Source of the DNA: an uncultured Dysgonomonas sp.
GTDB lineage: Bacteria; Bacteroidota; Bacteroidia; Bacteroidales; Dysgonomonadaceae
Direction: 5' to 3'
Assembly: GCA_900556485.1 (NCBI GenBank)
Contig: USOX01000013.1
Span: 11,999 to 75,998 of the forward strand
Length of the DNA: 64,000 bases
Shown here in pieces: positions 17,208 to 26,412 of the stretch; within the stretch, counting starts at the first letter, position 1, and the number at the start of each line of letters is the position of its first letter. The notes below the pieces were generated by a model that was given only the letters and a program-made list of their open reading frames with translations, was not told the origin of the DNA and made no database searches. Both the position numbers and the translations under genes were made by a program.

Positions 17208-18512
17208 ATGGCATCATTTATCATAGAAGGAGGTTGTCGCCTCAGTGGAGAAATTACACCACAAGGAGCAAAAAATGAAGCTTTGCAGGTAATCTGTGCA
17301 GTTTTACTCACGCCCGAAGAAGTAATAATAGAGAATATCCCGGATATTTTAGACGTGAACAACCTCATTGCTCTTTTAGGTGAAATGGGTGTTGAAACTC
17401 GTCGTATAAATGAAGATACTTGGTCTTTCAAAGCAGAGAATGTAAATATAGACTATCTTCAAACCCCGGAATTTCTAAAAAAGAGTGCTTCTCTTCGTGG
17501 ATCAGTAATGATTATCGGTCCATTAGTAGCACGTTTCGGAAAAGCGATGTTGCCTAAACCAGGTGGAGATAAAATCGGTCGCCGCCGTTTAGATACACAC
17601 TTTATTGGTATCCAAAATTTAGGTGCTAATTTTGTTTATGACGATGCTCGCCAGATATATAATATTTCGGCAGAGAAGCTAAAAGGTACATATATGCTTC
17701 TTGATGAAGCTTCGGTAACAGGTACAGCTAATATCCTTATGGCTGCTGTGTTGGCAGAAGGAGAAACAACAATATATAATGCAGCTTGTGAACCATATAT
17801 TCAACAACTGAGTAAAATGCTGAATAGGATGGGTGCAAAGATATCAGGCGTAGGGTCTAACCTTCTTCGCATAGAAGGTGTAGGATCGTTAGGTGGAACA
17901 ACTCACCGCATTTTGCCCGATATGATCGAAATTGGTAGTTTTATCGGGATGGCAGCAATGACTGCATCAGAACTGACTATAAAAGATGTAGCCTACGACG
18001 ATCTTGGTATAATTCCGGATACATTTCGCCGCTTAGGTATTCAGTTAGAGAGGAGAGGAGATGATATTTATATTCCGGCACAGAAAGAATATACAATAGA
18101 TACTTTTATAGATGGCTCTATTCTTACTATAGCTGATGCTCCGTGGCCGGGTTTAACCCCCGACTTAATAAGTGTGTTACTTGTTGTAGCAACTCAGGCT
18201 AAAGGGAGTGTGCTGATCCACCAGAAAATGTTCGAAAGCCGCTTGTTTTTTGTCGATAAGCTAATAGATATGGGAGCGCAGATTATCCTTTGCGATCCCC
18301 ACCGTGCAACAGTTATCGGAACAGGAAAACGTCCGATGCGTTCTACTACGATGACATCTCCGGATATTCGTGCAGGTATAGCATTGCTTATAGCTGCTAT
18401 GTGTGCCGATGGAAAGAGTACTATACATAATATAGAGCAGATAGACCGGGGATATCAGAATATTGATATTCGTCTTAGTCAATTAGGAGCTAATATTATG
18501 AGATTAGATTAA
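17208..18512 (+). CDS. murA: UDP-N-acetylglucosamine 1-carboxyvinyltransferase
   Basis: The 434-residue enzyme transfers enolpyruvate from PEP to UDP-GlcNAc, the first committed step of peptidoglycan synthesis. It has GGCRLSGEITPQGAKNEAL with the catalytic Lys-Asn pair, SLRGSVMIIGPLVARFG, and LPDMIEIGSFIGMAA. The loop that in most bacteria carries the fosfomycin-reactive cysteine reads PKPGGDKIGRRRLD, so the residue is Asp121. From work on other Asp-type MurA enzymes, intrinsic insensitivity to fosfomycin is expected. The neighbour murB catalyses the next step. Confidence 0.96.
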   Translation: MASFIIEGGCRLSGEITPQGAKNEALQVICAVLLTPEEVIIENIPDILDVNNLIALLGEMGVETRRINEDTWSFKAENVNIDYLQTPEFLKKSASLRGSVMIIGPLVARFGKAMLPKPGGDKIGRRRLDTHFIGIQNLGANFVYDDARQIYNISAEKLKGTYMLLDEASVTGTANILMAAVLAEGETTIYNAACEPYIQQLSKMLNRMGAKISGVGSNLLRIEGVGSLGGTTHRILPDMIEIGSFIGMAAMTASELTIKDVAYDDLGIIPDTFRRLGIQLERRGDDIYIPAQKEYTIDTFIDGSILTIADAPWPGLTPDLISVLLVVATQAKGSVLIHQKMFESRLFFVDKLIDMGAQIILCDPHRATVIGTGKRPMRSTTMTSPDIRAGIALLIAAMCADGKSTIHNIEQIDRGYQNIDIRLSQLGANIMRLD

Positions 18513-18579
18513 TTTAATAACTTTATAATAACCTTATTATTAATGCAAATTCCTCATTGAGGATTTCAATTTTTACACT

Positions 18580-19221
18580 ATGACAGAAAATGAAAAGTAT
18601 CTCTACGATCGTTTCCTAATTAGTATAAAATCAGGATTTCAATCTGTAGAAGATATTGTAGATGACACCTTGGAAGCAGTAGAAGACGAAGGATGGGAAG
18701 ATGAAATTTCCGAAGAATGGATACAGGAAAACATTCAGAAGGAATATGCCAAGAATGAAGCAGCTAGCAAAACATGGCAGCATCCTACCGATACCGAGAA
18801 GCTACATACGGCTTTTGATAACTTAGGAAGACAAAAGATTGTAGCATTGCACAATGCAGGCTATACTCTATCCGAAGCTGTATACGATTGTCAGGAAATG
18901 TGGCAAGATTTAGCGGACAATGGTACAAAACCAATAGGCTACTGCTATTACCATGGACAAGACCTGGAACGGGTGATCGAAACAGGTTCCCTGAATATTG
19001 GTTTTGATGGTGAAAAACCCAAAAATGATAAAGAAGCCATTGCTATCGGAAACAAAGTTGCTACTGCCCTTAAAGAAGCCGGACTTAACGTTAAATGGGA
19101 TGGAACTGCTTCTAAAAGAATAGAATTGATCGATTTCAATTGGCAGAATACTTATACTTCAGACGATGAGGTCGAAGAAAAATGGGGCTATGATCGCATG
19201 TTCCAATTGATGGAAGAGTAA
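18580..19221 (+). CDS. Uncharacterised protein, DUF6891-like
   Basis: The 213-residue acidic protein has no signal peptide and no membrane segment. Two blocks stand out: an N-terminal region (SGFQSVEDIVDDTLEAVEDEGW) and a central one (LGRQKIVALHNAGYTLSEAVYDC), ending with GLNVKWDGTASKRIELIDFNW. This resembles my memory of the DUF6891 family, whose function is unknown. It is followed by its own terminator and is probably monocistronic. Confidence 0.6.
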   Translation: MTENEKYLYDRFLISIKSGFQSVEDIVDDTLEAVEDEGWEDEISEEWIQENIQKEYAKNEAASKTWQHPTDTEKLHTAFDNLGRQKIVALHNAGYTLSEAVYDCQEMWQDLADNGTKPIGYCYYHGQDLERVIETGSLNIGFDGEKPKNDKEAIAIGNKVATALKEAGLNVKWDGTASKRIELIDFNWQNTYTSDDEVEEKWGYDRMFQLMEE

Positions 19222-19245
19222 TAACTGATAAATATATAATGATGT

Positions 19246-19283
19246 AAATGAGGCTGTTCTTAAGGATAGCCTCATTTTTGTTT
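19246..19283 (+). terminator. Terminator after the DUF6891-like gene
   Basis: A 10-bp stem AAATGAGGCT / AGCCTCATTT is followed by TTTGTTTTT. Confidence 0.85.
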
Positions 19284-19287
19284 TTAG

Positions 19288-19373
19288 AAAAAGTGACAAC
19301 CAACGGTCGACGGAACGAAGTATAGCCAATAGTGACACTTTTTTACTACTTTTTATTGTTACTTTTCCAGCTA
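19288..19373. repeat. GTGACA repeat in convergent gap
   Basis: AAAGTGACAAC at 19289, GTGACACTTTTTT at 19332 and TTGTTACTTTT near 19357 are degenerate copies of the dispersed GTGACA intergenic repeat, here in inverted arrangement. Confidence 0.5.
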
Positions 19374-19443
19374 ATCTTATTATGTGGATACTCCTCTCTA
19401 TCATGTTTTTAGTGCATAGATAAAGATTATTTAATAAGTTCTA

Positions 19444-19485
19444 TAAAAACAAAATGGCAGGATATACTTTGATATTCTGCCATTT
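19444..19485 (-). terminator. Terminator for the thioredoxin-domain protein gene
   Basis: An AAATGGCAG / CTGCCATTT stem with an inner ATATC pairing is followed on the minus strand by TTTGTTTTTATAG. Confidence 0.8.
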
Positions 19486-19500
19486 CTATTATGATATTTT

Positions 19501-21702
19501 TTACTTACTATTTTTTTCCTTTTCCAAAAACATCTCAAATGTGGATTCAATTGAGTATGGAGAAAGCCCTCTATACATAATGCGTCCTTCACGATCCACA
19601 GTTTCATAGTGTGGTATACCATTAAACTTGAATAATTCGCGCATATATTCATATTCGCTCGATGATAGGCGATAAGTATGCTTCAACCCCTGTTCTTCAA
19701 TAAAACTATTGTATTTGTCAAGAGGCGTGTCTGTACTGCAAATATATACAAAAGCAATATCCTGACTATCCTTTAACTTCTCTCTTACAGCTTGGGTTCC
19801 TTTTATTCCGCCTACACAAGGACCACACCACGACTCCCAGAAATCGACTAATATATATTTCCCTTTAAACGGCTCAATCATTTTTTTGAATAATGATGCT
19901 GTATGTGTTTCAGGTAAATCGTATGATCTTGAACCACTCTCGGGATACATATTGTTGAAGAACCGGAAAGTTTGCTTTTTCAAATATGGATTAGCATTAC
20001 TTTTACTAAAGGCGGTAACAATCTTTTCAGATTTCTCACGTTCTTCGATACTCGCAATATTTGAACATATTTCTCTCATTTTCACTATATCGTATACAAG
20101 AGATGGTTGTAAACCTAAAACATTGGTGTAGATGGAGTCTCTAAGTTCGCTTAATCTTTTTTCAGATTGATCTTGAGTCTTAGCATTACCATATTTATCC
20201 TGATATGCAGGAATCAGATCTTTATATTTTTCATTAAACGCTTCTATAACTTCCTTATTATCATTATAAAATTTTTCACTTTCTTCATTTGGTTTCCTTA
20301 GATTCTCTATAATACTCAATTCTTCTGCAGTTAGTTCTGCCTCCTCTTCCAGATAGCCATAAAACGTTTTTATCGGTTTCTTTGATTCATAAAATATTCT
20401 ATGAGCTTCTCTGAACGGATCGCAATATTCGAAACGATTGACAAATGAACTAAAGTAATTTGAAATTAGTAATCCCGGATCATTTAATGGAATTTGTTGA
20501 AGAAAATCATAATAATTATCATCCAGAGGTATTTTAAGTGTCATATTTGTAGAATCCTGCGAAGCAAAATAACCACGCATCGAATTATAATCAAGGAGAC
20601 GCTCTCCTACTAATGTTGTGTTCGCATTGTTTAATAAAATTTTGCTTTTTGTAGAGAGTTTACCTTCTTCCTCAGCTTTGTTTATCAAAGCCTTATTATC
20701 AGCTAAAAATTGCGTGATTTTCTGCTTAAAATCGTTTGGAGACAGGCTTTTAATATCATTTTCAAATGTCCTCCAATCATATTCTTTCAGTTGTATACCA
20801 TTTATTTCCTTATTTATGTCAGCCAGAGGCCCCTTGTATTCTACTTTCTGTTTATAACTTATGTTTCGCAAGCGGTCTGCTATTAGGAACTCCTGCCAGT
20901 CAAGCACTAATCCTAACGTTTGGCCCGGTTCAATATAAATATCAGTAACAGATTTGTTATTTATATTGAGGTATTGTGTAATGGGATATTGTATCCAAAG
21001 TTTTACATCAAAACGACCGCAACTATCTATCTTCATCACAGTAGGGTAGTCCTCTCTGGTTAGTTCATTACCCATATATATAACACTGGTCGAAAAACCT
21101 AATTGAGGATCATAGCCTTTGATATAACCTATTAGCCGTGCTGTATCAGGATTAAAGAAATTAGCGATTGAAAAGTCTTTCATTGGTTCTTTCTTCGAAG
21201 CTTTAGCTAACTGGTTTGTTAACCAGGATTCATGCGCAGCATATTTTTCTTGTTCACTTTTTTCTTTTTCGACTTTTAATTGGGCTAGTTTCTTTTTATT
21301 TGTTTCGAGCGATATACCGAAAATTATTGTTTTATCTTCCTCGCCATAATTTATTCTTTTTACCGATTTATCAAGAGGTGGAAAAATAAGGACAAAAGTC
21401 GAATCTGCTGATTCGGGCATAAATATTTCTTTATCAAATTCTCCTTTTTCTATACCTGTAGCCAGTATTTTAGTGTCACTACCTTCAGGCTGGATAAAAG
21501 TGGTACGCGGGAATTTGACCCACCAGTTATGCAGAAACGTTGTATGCACATGCACTCGTGTATCTTTATCAGACAGTTCTATACGGGTGATATTATCTAT
21601 GCCCGAATTTTTTACTTCGAAATATGGATTTTCGATGACTTTTTGCGAAAAGATATTGGTTGCTATCGCTAAAATTAATGTTAAAACTAGTGCTTTCCTC
21701 AT
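19501..21702 (-). CDS. TlpA-like thioredoxin-domain protein, secreted
   Basis: The 733-residue protein has a signal peptide (MRKALVLTLILAIATNIFSQ). A long helical and beta region with a Lys/Glu-rich stretch follows, and a C-terminal thioredoxin domain has the active site WCGPC about 105 residues from the end. This is the TlpA/ResA-type arrangement common in Bacteroidetes, where such proteins reduce or isomerise disulfides in the periplasm, often with an N-terminal domain of unknown ligand. The ATG at 21702 is preferred to a start at 21747 because the signal peptide begins there. The substrate is unknown. Confidence 0.82.
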   Translation of the reverse strand: MRKALVLTLILAIATNIFSQKVIENPYFEVKNSGIDNITRIELSDKDTRVHVHTTFLHNWWVKFPRTTFIQPEGSDTKILATGIEKGEFDKEIFMPESADSTFVLIFPPLDKSVKRINYGEEDKTIIFGISLETNKKKLAQLKVEKEKSEQEKYAAHESWLTNQLAKASKKEPMKDFSIANFFNPDTARLIGYIKGYDPQLGFSTSVIYMGNELTREDYPTVMKIDSCGRFDVKLWIQYPITQYLNINNKSVTDIYIEPGQTLGLVLDWQEFLIADRLRNISYKQKVEYKGPLADINKEINGIQLKEYDWRTFENDIKSLSPNDFKQKITQFLADNKALINKAEEEGKLSTKSKILLNNANTTLVGERLLDYNSMRGYFASQDSTNMTLKIPLDDNYYDFLQQIPLNDPGLLISNYFSSFVNRFEYCDPFREAHRIFYESKKPIKTFYGYLEEEAELTAEELSIIENLRKPNEESEKFYNDNKEVIEAFNEKYKDLIPAYQDKYGNAKTQDQSEKRLSELRDSIYTNVLGLQPSLVYDIVKMREICSNIASIEEREKSEKIVTAFSKSNANPYLKKQTFRFFNNMYPESGSRSYDLPETHTASLFKKMIEPFKGKYILVDFWESWCGPCVGGIKGTQAVREKLKDSQDIAFVYICSTDTPLDKYNSFIEEQGLKHTYRLSSSEYEYMRELFKFNGIPHYETVDREGRIMYRGLSPYSIESTFEMFLEKEKNSK

Positions 21703-21790
21703 AATATGGCATTTTTTTGTTTTCCTAAAGATAAATATATTGCTCATATAATCAATATACTTATTTTAAGAAAATAGATTTTATTGCCAT

Positions 21791-21824
21791 AAAAAACAAA
21801 AGGATTGTCTCAATGACAATCCTT
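21791..21824 (-). terminator. Terminator for hsp20
   Basis: A 10-bp stem AAGGATTGTC / GACAATCCTT is followed on the minus strand by TTTGTTTTTT. Confidence 0.85.
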
Positions 21825-21873
21825 CTTAGTTCACCTAAACCTAAATATACTAACCAAACAATCTATTAAAACA

Positions 21874-22311
21874 TTATTTTATCTCAATTTTCTTTATCTT
21901 ATCTTCAAGTGTTTTATCTTGTTTCGGTAAAGTGATGCTAAGCACACCATCCTGTTGAGATGCAACTATACTTTCAGTATCAATGTTTTCCGGAATAGTA
22001 AAGCGGCGCGAGAATGAAGATTTTCTAAATTCCTGACGCAATACTTTTTCATTTACATCTTTCTCTTCTTTCTTTTCCTCTGTTTGAGCAGATATTGTAA
22101 GTATATTCTTTTCTATTTCTACTTTTATATCTTCTTTGTTAAATCCCGGAACGGATAATTCGATATTGAAAGCTTTTTCTGTTTCAGATACATTTGTAGC
22201 AGGAAGATCTCCTTCAACGAAATTATTAAATAGATTATCATTGAAATAACTATTAAAGATTGAAGGGAAGAAACTTCCATTTCTGTCGAATTTTCTAATT
22301 TGATTTCTCAT
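21874..22311 (-). CDS. Hsp20 small heat shock protein
   Basis: The 145-residue protein contains an alpha-crystallin domain: AFNIELSVPGFNKEDIKVEIEKNILTIS and the FRKSSFSRRFTIPENID block with the A-x-x-x-n-G-v-L-type end (SQQDGVLSITLPK). It is an ATP-independent holdase that binds unfolding proteins in the cytoplasm. It appears monocistronic with its own terminator. No heat-shock operator such as CIRCE was seen upstream. Confidence 0.92.
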   Translation of the reverse strand: MRNQIRKFDRNGSFFPSIFNSYFNDNLFNNFVEGDLPATNVSETEKAFNIELSVPGFNKEDIKVEIEKNILTISAQTEEKKEEKDVNEKVLRQEFRKSSFSRRFTIPENIDTESIVASQQDGVLSITLPKQDKTLEDKIKKIEIK

Positions 22312-22617
22312 AATCTTGTCCTCCTTATTTTTATTAAGTCTTTTATTGTCGGTGTTTTACCAATCTTTATTTGTATATCATAATGCAAGAAGTGTGCAAA
22401 TCTGATATAGTGTCAGTTTAAAGTTTGTGAATGATTGTAAAAGTATATTATTGTCGAACTCTACTCTTTTTATATGTGATCTTAATACTCTGTATAACTT
22501 TGTAGTAGAATCAAAATGTACTCACCTCAATGATAAAGAAGCTATTCTCCCAAGTAATAAAAATCATTACCTTCGTATCTTATTAAAATTTAGGCGCAAA
22601 TTAATCTTCAATAGTTG
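22312..22617. other. Divergent intergenic region hsp20/nhaC
   Basis: About 300 AT-rich bases with no gene or clear regulatory motif; it must contain promoters for both divergent genes. Confidence 0.4.
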
Positions 22618-23922
22618 ATGGATTCCAACAAAAAATGGTATGATTCGAAAGGCTGGGCGTTAATGCCTTTACTGGTCTTTTTTATATTATATGTTCTTAC
22701 ATTTATTTTTACAGGTGATCTGTATAAGATGCCTGTATCTGTTGCCTTCATGACAGCATCCTTAGTTGCTATTCTATATTCTAAAGGGGGCAAACTGACT
22801 AATCGTATTGCTCAATTTTGTAGAGGAGCAGCCAACGAAACCATTATGTTGATGGTCGTCATATTTATTCTTGCCGGAGCATTTGCCGGAACGGCTAAAG
22901 CTATGGGTGCTGTAGATGCCACAGTAAATATGATGCTGTATCTCTTGCCACAAAAGACAATAATGGCAAGTGTGTTTATAGCTGGTTGTTTTATTTCCAT
23001 GTCCATGGGAACATCTACTGGCACTATTGCCGCTCTCGCTCCTATTGCTGTGGGTATTTCTGCTCAAACAGGAATCGATTTACCTTTGATGTTGGGTGTT
23101 GTAATCGGAGGGGCCATGTTTGGTGACAATTTGTCATTTATTTCTGACACTACAATTGTAGCTACACGTACCCAAGGGTGTAAAATGCAGGACAAATTTA
23201 AAGTCAATATCCGTATTGTTTTACCTATAGTTTTATTGGTCTTAGGTTTTTATATATATCAGGGAATGTCTTTAGATAGTACACATAAGATACCTGTCGA
23301 AACAGTAGAGTGGATAAAAGTCCTTCCTTATCTTGCTGTTCTTATCGCAGCTTTAGCCGGAGTAAATGTAATGGCTGTATTGGCTCTAGGGATTATCCTT
23401 TCCGGAGGAATTGGCCTTGCAACAGGAAGTATTAGCGTTTGGGATTGGACGGCTTCTATGAGTAATGGTATTGTTAGTGACATGGGCGAACTTATCATAG
23501 TTTCGTTAATGGCTGGCGGTATGTTTGAACTGATCCGTTTCAATGGGGGAATTGATTGGCTGATAGGCAAGATGACCAAAAATATAAAATCGAAAAGATC
23601 TGCTGAATTTTCTATTGCGGGTCTTGTCTCTATAACAAACCTTTGTACGGCCAATAATACGATAGCTCTTATTATCAGTGGACCTATAGCAAAAAATATA
23701 AGTGATAAATTTGGACTCGATGGACGTAAAATAGCTAGTTTGCTTGATACATTCTCTTGTTTCGTACAAGGATTGATTCCTTATGGAGCTCAGTTATTAA
23801 TTGCAGCAGGTTTAGCGAAGGTAAGTGCAATGGAAATAGTTCCTTATTTGTATTATCCGTTCTTGATTGGTTTAGCGGCTATTGCTTCTATTATCTTCCG
23901 TTATCCCCGGAAGTATGCATAA
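22618..23922 (+). CDS. nhaC: NhaC family Na+/H+ antiporter
   Basis: The 434-residue inner membrane protein has about 11 helices. Family blocks are FIAGCFISMSMGTSTGTIAALAPIA (split by a helix break), GGAMFGDNLSFISDTTIVATRTQG and LCTANNTIALIISGPIA. It exchanges sodium for protons, or may take a related substrate, since NhaC-family members can also carry lactate or malate with sodium. The ATG at 22618 is preferred to the TTG three bases before. Confidence 0.87.
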   Translation: MDSNKKWYDSKGWALMPLLVFFILYVLTFIFTGDLYKMPVSVAFMTASLVAILYSKGGKLTNRIAQFCRGAANETIMLMVVIFILAGAFAGTAKAMGAVDATVNMMLYLLPQKTIMASVFIAGCFISMSMGTSTGTIAALAPIAVGISAQTGIDLPLMLGVVIGGAMFGDNLSFISDTTIVATRTQGCKMQDKFKVNIRIVLPIVLLVLGFYIYQGMSLDSTHKIPVETVEWIKVLPYLAVLIAALAGVNVMAVLALGIILSGGIGLATGSISVWDWTASMSNGIVSDMGELIIVSLMAGGMFELIRFNGGIDWLIGKMTKNIKSKRSAEFSIAGLVSITNLCTANNTIALIISGPIAKNISDKFGLDGRKIASLLDTFSCFVQGLIPYGAQLLIAAGLAKVSAMEIVPYLYYPFLIGLAAIASIIFRYPRKYA

Positions 23923-23927
23923 AGTGG

Positions 23928-24482
23928 TTATTTATCTAATAACTCATCATATAGGTTCTTCAATCGTTCACGCAGATGCAGAATAGCATATCTTTTTCTT
24001 GATAATAACGTATTAACAGAAATGCCTGTAGCTTCTGATATATCTTTAAACGAAAACCCTTCCATTTCGGTCAGTTCAAATACTTCTTTTTGTTCGGGAG
24101 GTAATTCAGATAATGCTATATCCAGCTCTTCCCATATCAATGTATGAAGTAGTTCAGTTTCAGGAGATGTGCCATCGTCAGCCAGTAACCCTGTAATTTC
24201 AGCAAGGAATAGGTCTTCGTTATCTTCTGTTTTTACATAAGGCATTTCCTCCTCTCTGTGTTTTCTGCTACGGTCTATTATCTGATTATTCGCAACTTTA
24301 TACAACCATGCTGAAATCTGTTCGATAGGCCTTGCTATCATATCTATTTTCGAAAGCTGGTAGAAGACATTTTGTAAGATGTCTTCCCCATCTTCTTTCG
24401 AATAGACACGTTTGTTTATATATCCTTTCAGCTGCGCCTGATATTTTTTGAAAATATCTGCTACATTCTGTTCTTTCGACAT
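23928..24482 (-). CDS. RNA polymerase sigma-70 family factor, ECF type
   Basis: The 184-residue protein has region 2 (FKKYQAQLKGYINKRV..EDILQNVFYQL, then ISAWLYKVANNQIIDRSRK) and region 4 (LPPEQKEVFELTEMEGFSFKDISE..GISVNTLLSRKRYA), without regions 1 and 3. It directs RNA polymerase to an alternative promoter set. It is the last gene of an operon with a ferredoxin, a 41-residue membrane protein and a membrane protein that may act as its sensor or anti-sigma partner. The ATG at 24482 is chosen because it starts just after the preceding gene. Confidence 0.88.
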   Translation of the reverse strand: MSKEQNVADIFKKYQAQLKGYINKRVYSKEDGEDILQNVFYQLSKIDMIARPIEQISAWLYKVANNQIIDRSRKHREEEMPYVKTEDNEDLFLAEITGLLADDGTSPETELLHTLIWEELDIALSELPPEQKEVFELTEMEGFSFKDISEATGISVNTLLSRKRYAILHLRERLKNLYDELLDK

Positions 24483-24489
24483 CTTTTGT

Positions 24490-24891
24490 TTATTCTTTTT
24501 CGTTTGGTGTTTCTTCGTCGAAAGAGGTGTTTTCCAGATCCTTTCTATCGCAACAGCCTCTACCAAATCTACGTGCATCTCTCATATGTTCGCGAATGTA
24601 TTCCAAACGCTCTTCTTTTGACATTTCTTTCATCTTATCTCCCATTTTATGCCAATGAAGGTGATCTGCTTTGTCGAATGGACGATGTCCTTTTCCAAAT
24701 CTGCCAAAACCACCCAGTAATAAACGGCATAATATCATTAAGCCTGCCGCTTGCCAGTAAGATATGGTCGTCCAGCCGATAATAGTTGGGATTAAAGCAT
24801 TCCACAATAACATGACTATAGCTATTGCTGCTGCAAATACAGCGATAAAGATCAAAACGCCTAAAGCTCTTTTTCTTCTAAAATTTCTCAT
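24490..24891 (-). CDS. Membrane protein encoded with the sigma factor
   Basis: The 133-residue protein has two membrane segments (LGVLIFIAVFAAAIAIVMLLW and a second around residues 45-60) followed by a charged tail with many His, Lys and Glu residues (HRPFDKADHLHWHKMGDKMK, RMRD-like helices) and a CC pair. It ends 7 bases before the sigma factor start. It may be a signal-responsive partner of that sigma factor, but no known anti-sigma domain is recognisable. A role for the His/Cys-rich tail in metal or redox sensing is possible and unproven. Confidence 0.65.
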   Translation of the reverse strand: MRNFRRKRALGVLIFIAVFAAAIAIVMLLWNALIPTIIGWTTISYWQAAGLMILCRLLLGGFGRFGKGHRPFDKADHLHWHKMGDKMKEMSKEERLEYIREHMRDARRFGRGCCDRKDLENTSFDEETPNEKE

Positions 24892-24921
24892 GTCTGATGT
24901 TTTTTATTTCTTATTCTTCAT

Positions 24922-25047
24922 TTATTTAATTATATCCCCTACCCAATATATCAGGTACAAAATGCTTGCCGCAGTTATCGATAATGTTCCTATCATTACT
25001 ATCACAGGTATAACTGCTATATCTTTCAGTCTTTTTTTATCTTTCAT
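24922..25047 (-). CDS. 41-residue single-span membrane protein
   Basis: A short frame lies in the gap between the ferredoxin and the next membrane protein gene. Its product starts MKDKKRLKDIAVIPVIVMIG, continues with a second hydrophobic part (SITAASILYLIYWVG) and ends DIIK. The basic start and one long or two short hydrophobic segments suggest an inner membrane peptide with the N-terminus inside. Its ATG is 4 bases after the ferredoxin stop and its stop is 30 bases before the next start, which fits coupled translation in one operon. Confidence 0.65.
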   Translation of the reverse strand: MKDKKRLKDIAVIPVIVMIGTLSITAASILYLIYWVGDIIK

Positions 25048-25051
25048 ATTT

Positions 25052-25273
25052 CTAAGCTGTAATTAATTCGATTGCTTCTAAAGGGCAAATAAAACTGCAT
25101 AGAGCACAACCTGTACATCTTTCAGGAAATTCTACGGTTGCATAACTATATTTCTCTCCATATATCATTCCAAGCACGTTCCGTTCACATCTGTCTACAC
25201 ACCTCTCACACCCTATACATTTACGTTCGAATATTTGTAAAGATATGATCTTCCTTTTCTCCTTTCTAAACAT
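25052..25273 (-). CDS. Two-cluster 4Fe-4S ferredoxin
   Basis: The 73-residue protein has two complete CxxCxxCxxxC motifs (CIGCERCVDRC and CTGCALCSFICP), the second followed by proline as in bacterial 2[4Fe-4S] ferredoxins. It is a cytoplasmic electron carrier. It is the first gene of the operon leading to the sigma factor, which suggests that the operon senses or handles a redox signal. Confidence 0.87.
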   Translation of the reverse strand: MFRKEKRKIISLQIFERKCIGCERCVDRCERNVLGMIYGEKYSYATVEFPERCTGCALCSFICPLEAIELITA

Positions 25274-25497
25274 TCTTTGGTTTATTATTCATTATACTCA
25301 TTTTTACTTTGAGCGCTCTTATTATTTAAGACGAACGATGATTCCTGATATTTTAAAATCATATTATTTTTTTTGAAATAAAAATTATTTTATTGATAAT
25401 CAATCTAAACTATAGTATTCTAAATATTGTTTACCTTACATTATTCTTATAACTCAACCAATATATGTACTTTTGAGGCTTAAAAAATAGATAACAG

Positions 25498-26406
25498 ATG
25501 AGGAAAATTAATGTAGCTATTATTCTATTATTTGTAACATTATGTATATCAGCTCAGGATAAACCGGATTTATCCATAGGATATGATAGCATGAAGAACT
25601 TCTTACATAAAAATATAGAGGTCTACAAAGGACAGGAACTTTATTTAAGAGGATTGGATAAGTCATCGCAGTCGTACGGATATAGCGGGTTTATATTGAA
25701 ATATAAAAATGATGACGCATTATTAAATGATGAAAAGAATATCTATAAACCTAATGACAATTACAATTCACGTTATGAAGATTTAGTCGGAAGGTATTTT
25801 AATGTACTGGATGTAATAAGACATGCAAATACAAATAATGAATATTATCTAAAGCTGCAGGAATTATCGAGTGGTGATATCGTTTATTATAAATATGATA
25901 CAAATTCTGAGTTTACATTTCCTTTTATAGTGAGAGGCTTTCTTGAAAAACAGAAACAATTATTAATAGCTAAAGAATATGTAATTGCAGACGATATTTT
26001 AAAGGTCTCCCGCAATTTAGTAACCGGAAAAGGTATTGTATTTACCACAGGCGACAAATGGACATGTACAGATATTACTATAGACAATAGAGCAAATGAA
26101 CTTGTATTGGTTTTACAAAATAAAGGAGGAGTTAAAATAACAGTTCCTTATTCTACATTAACAGATGAAGGCATTAAAAAGATATTTACAGCAGATGAAG
26201 CTACTACATTGACCCGTAAGTATAATGTAAATAACTTTCGCCGTATATTACAAAATAAGATCAGGGTAGGGATGACTAAAGAAATGACTCGTATGGCTTG
26301 GGGCGAACCTACTCAAATAAATCAAGCCGGAACAAATAAAGAACAATGGATTTATCCTGCCGGAACTCTTTCATTCAATGGTGATAAAATAATAAGTACA
26401 AAATAG
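25498..26406 (+). CDS. Secreted protein of unknown function with SmpA/BamE-like end
   Basis: The 302-residue protein has a signal peptide (MRKINVAIILLFVTLCISAQ) and no lipobox. The middle is beta-rich and unrecognised. The last 55 residues (IRVGMTKEMTRMAWGEPTQIN...EQWIYPAGTLSFNGDKI) resemble the SmpA/BamE-like repeat found in many envelope proteins, with the typical GMTKxEVxxxWGxP pattern. It is probably periplasmic. It is followed after 6 bases by a metal transporter, with which it may be co-transcribed. Confidence 0.65.
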   Translation: MRKINVAIILLFVTLCISAQDKPDLSIGYDSMKNFLHKNIEVYKGQELYLRGLDKSSQSYGYSGFILKYKNDDALLNDEKNIYKPNDNYNSRYEDLVGRYFNVLDVIRHANTNNEYYLKLQELSSGDIVYYKYDTNSEFTFPFIVRGFLEKQKQLLIAKEYVIADDILKVSRNLVTGKGIVFTTGDKWTCTDITIDNRANELVLVLQNKGGVKITVPYSTLTDEGIKKIFTADEATTLTRKYNVNNFRRILQNKIRVGMTKEMTRMAWGEPTQINQAGTNKEQWIYPAGTLSFNGDKIISTK

Positions 26407-26412
26407 TCTTTG

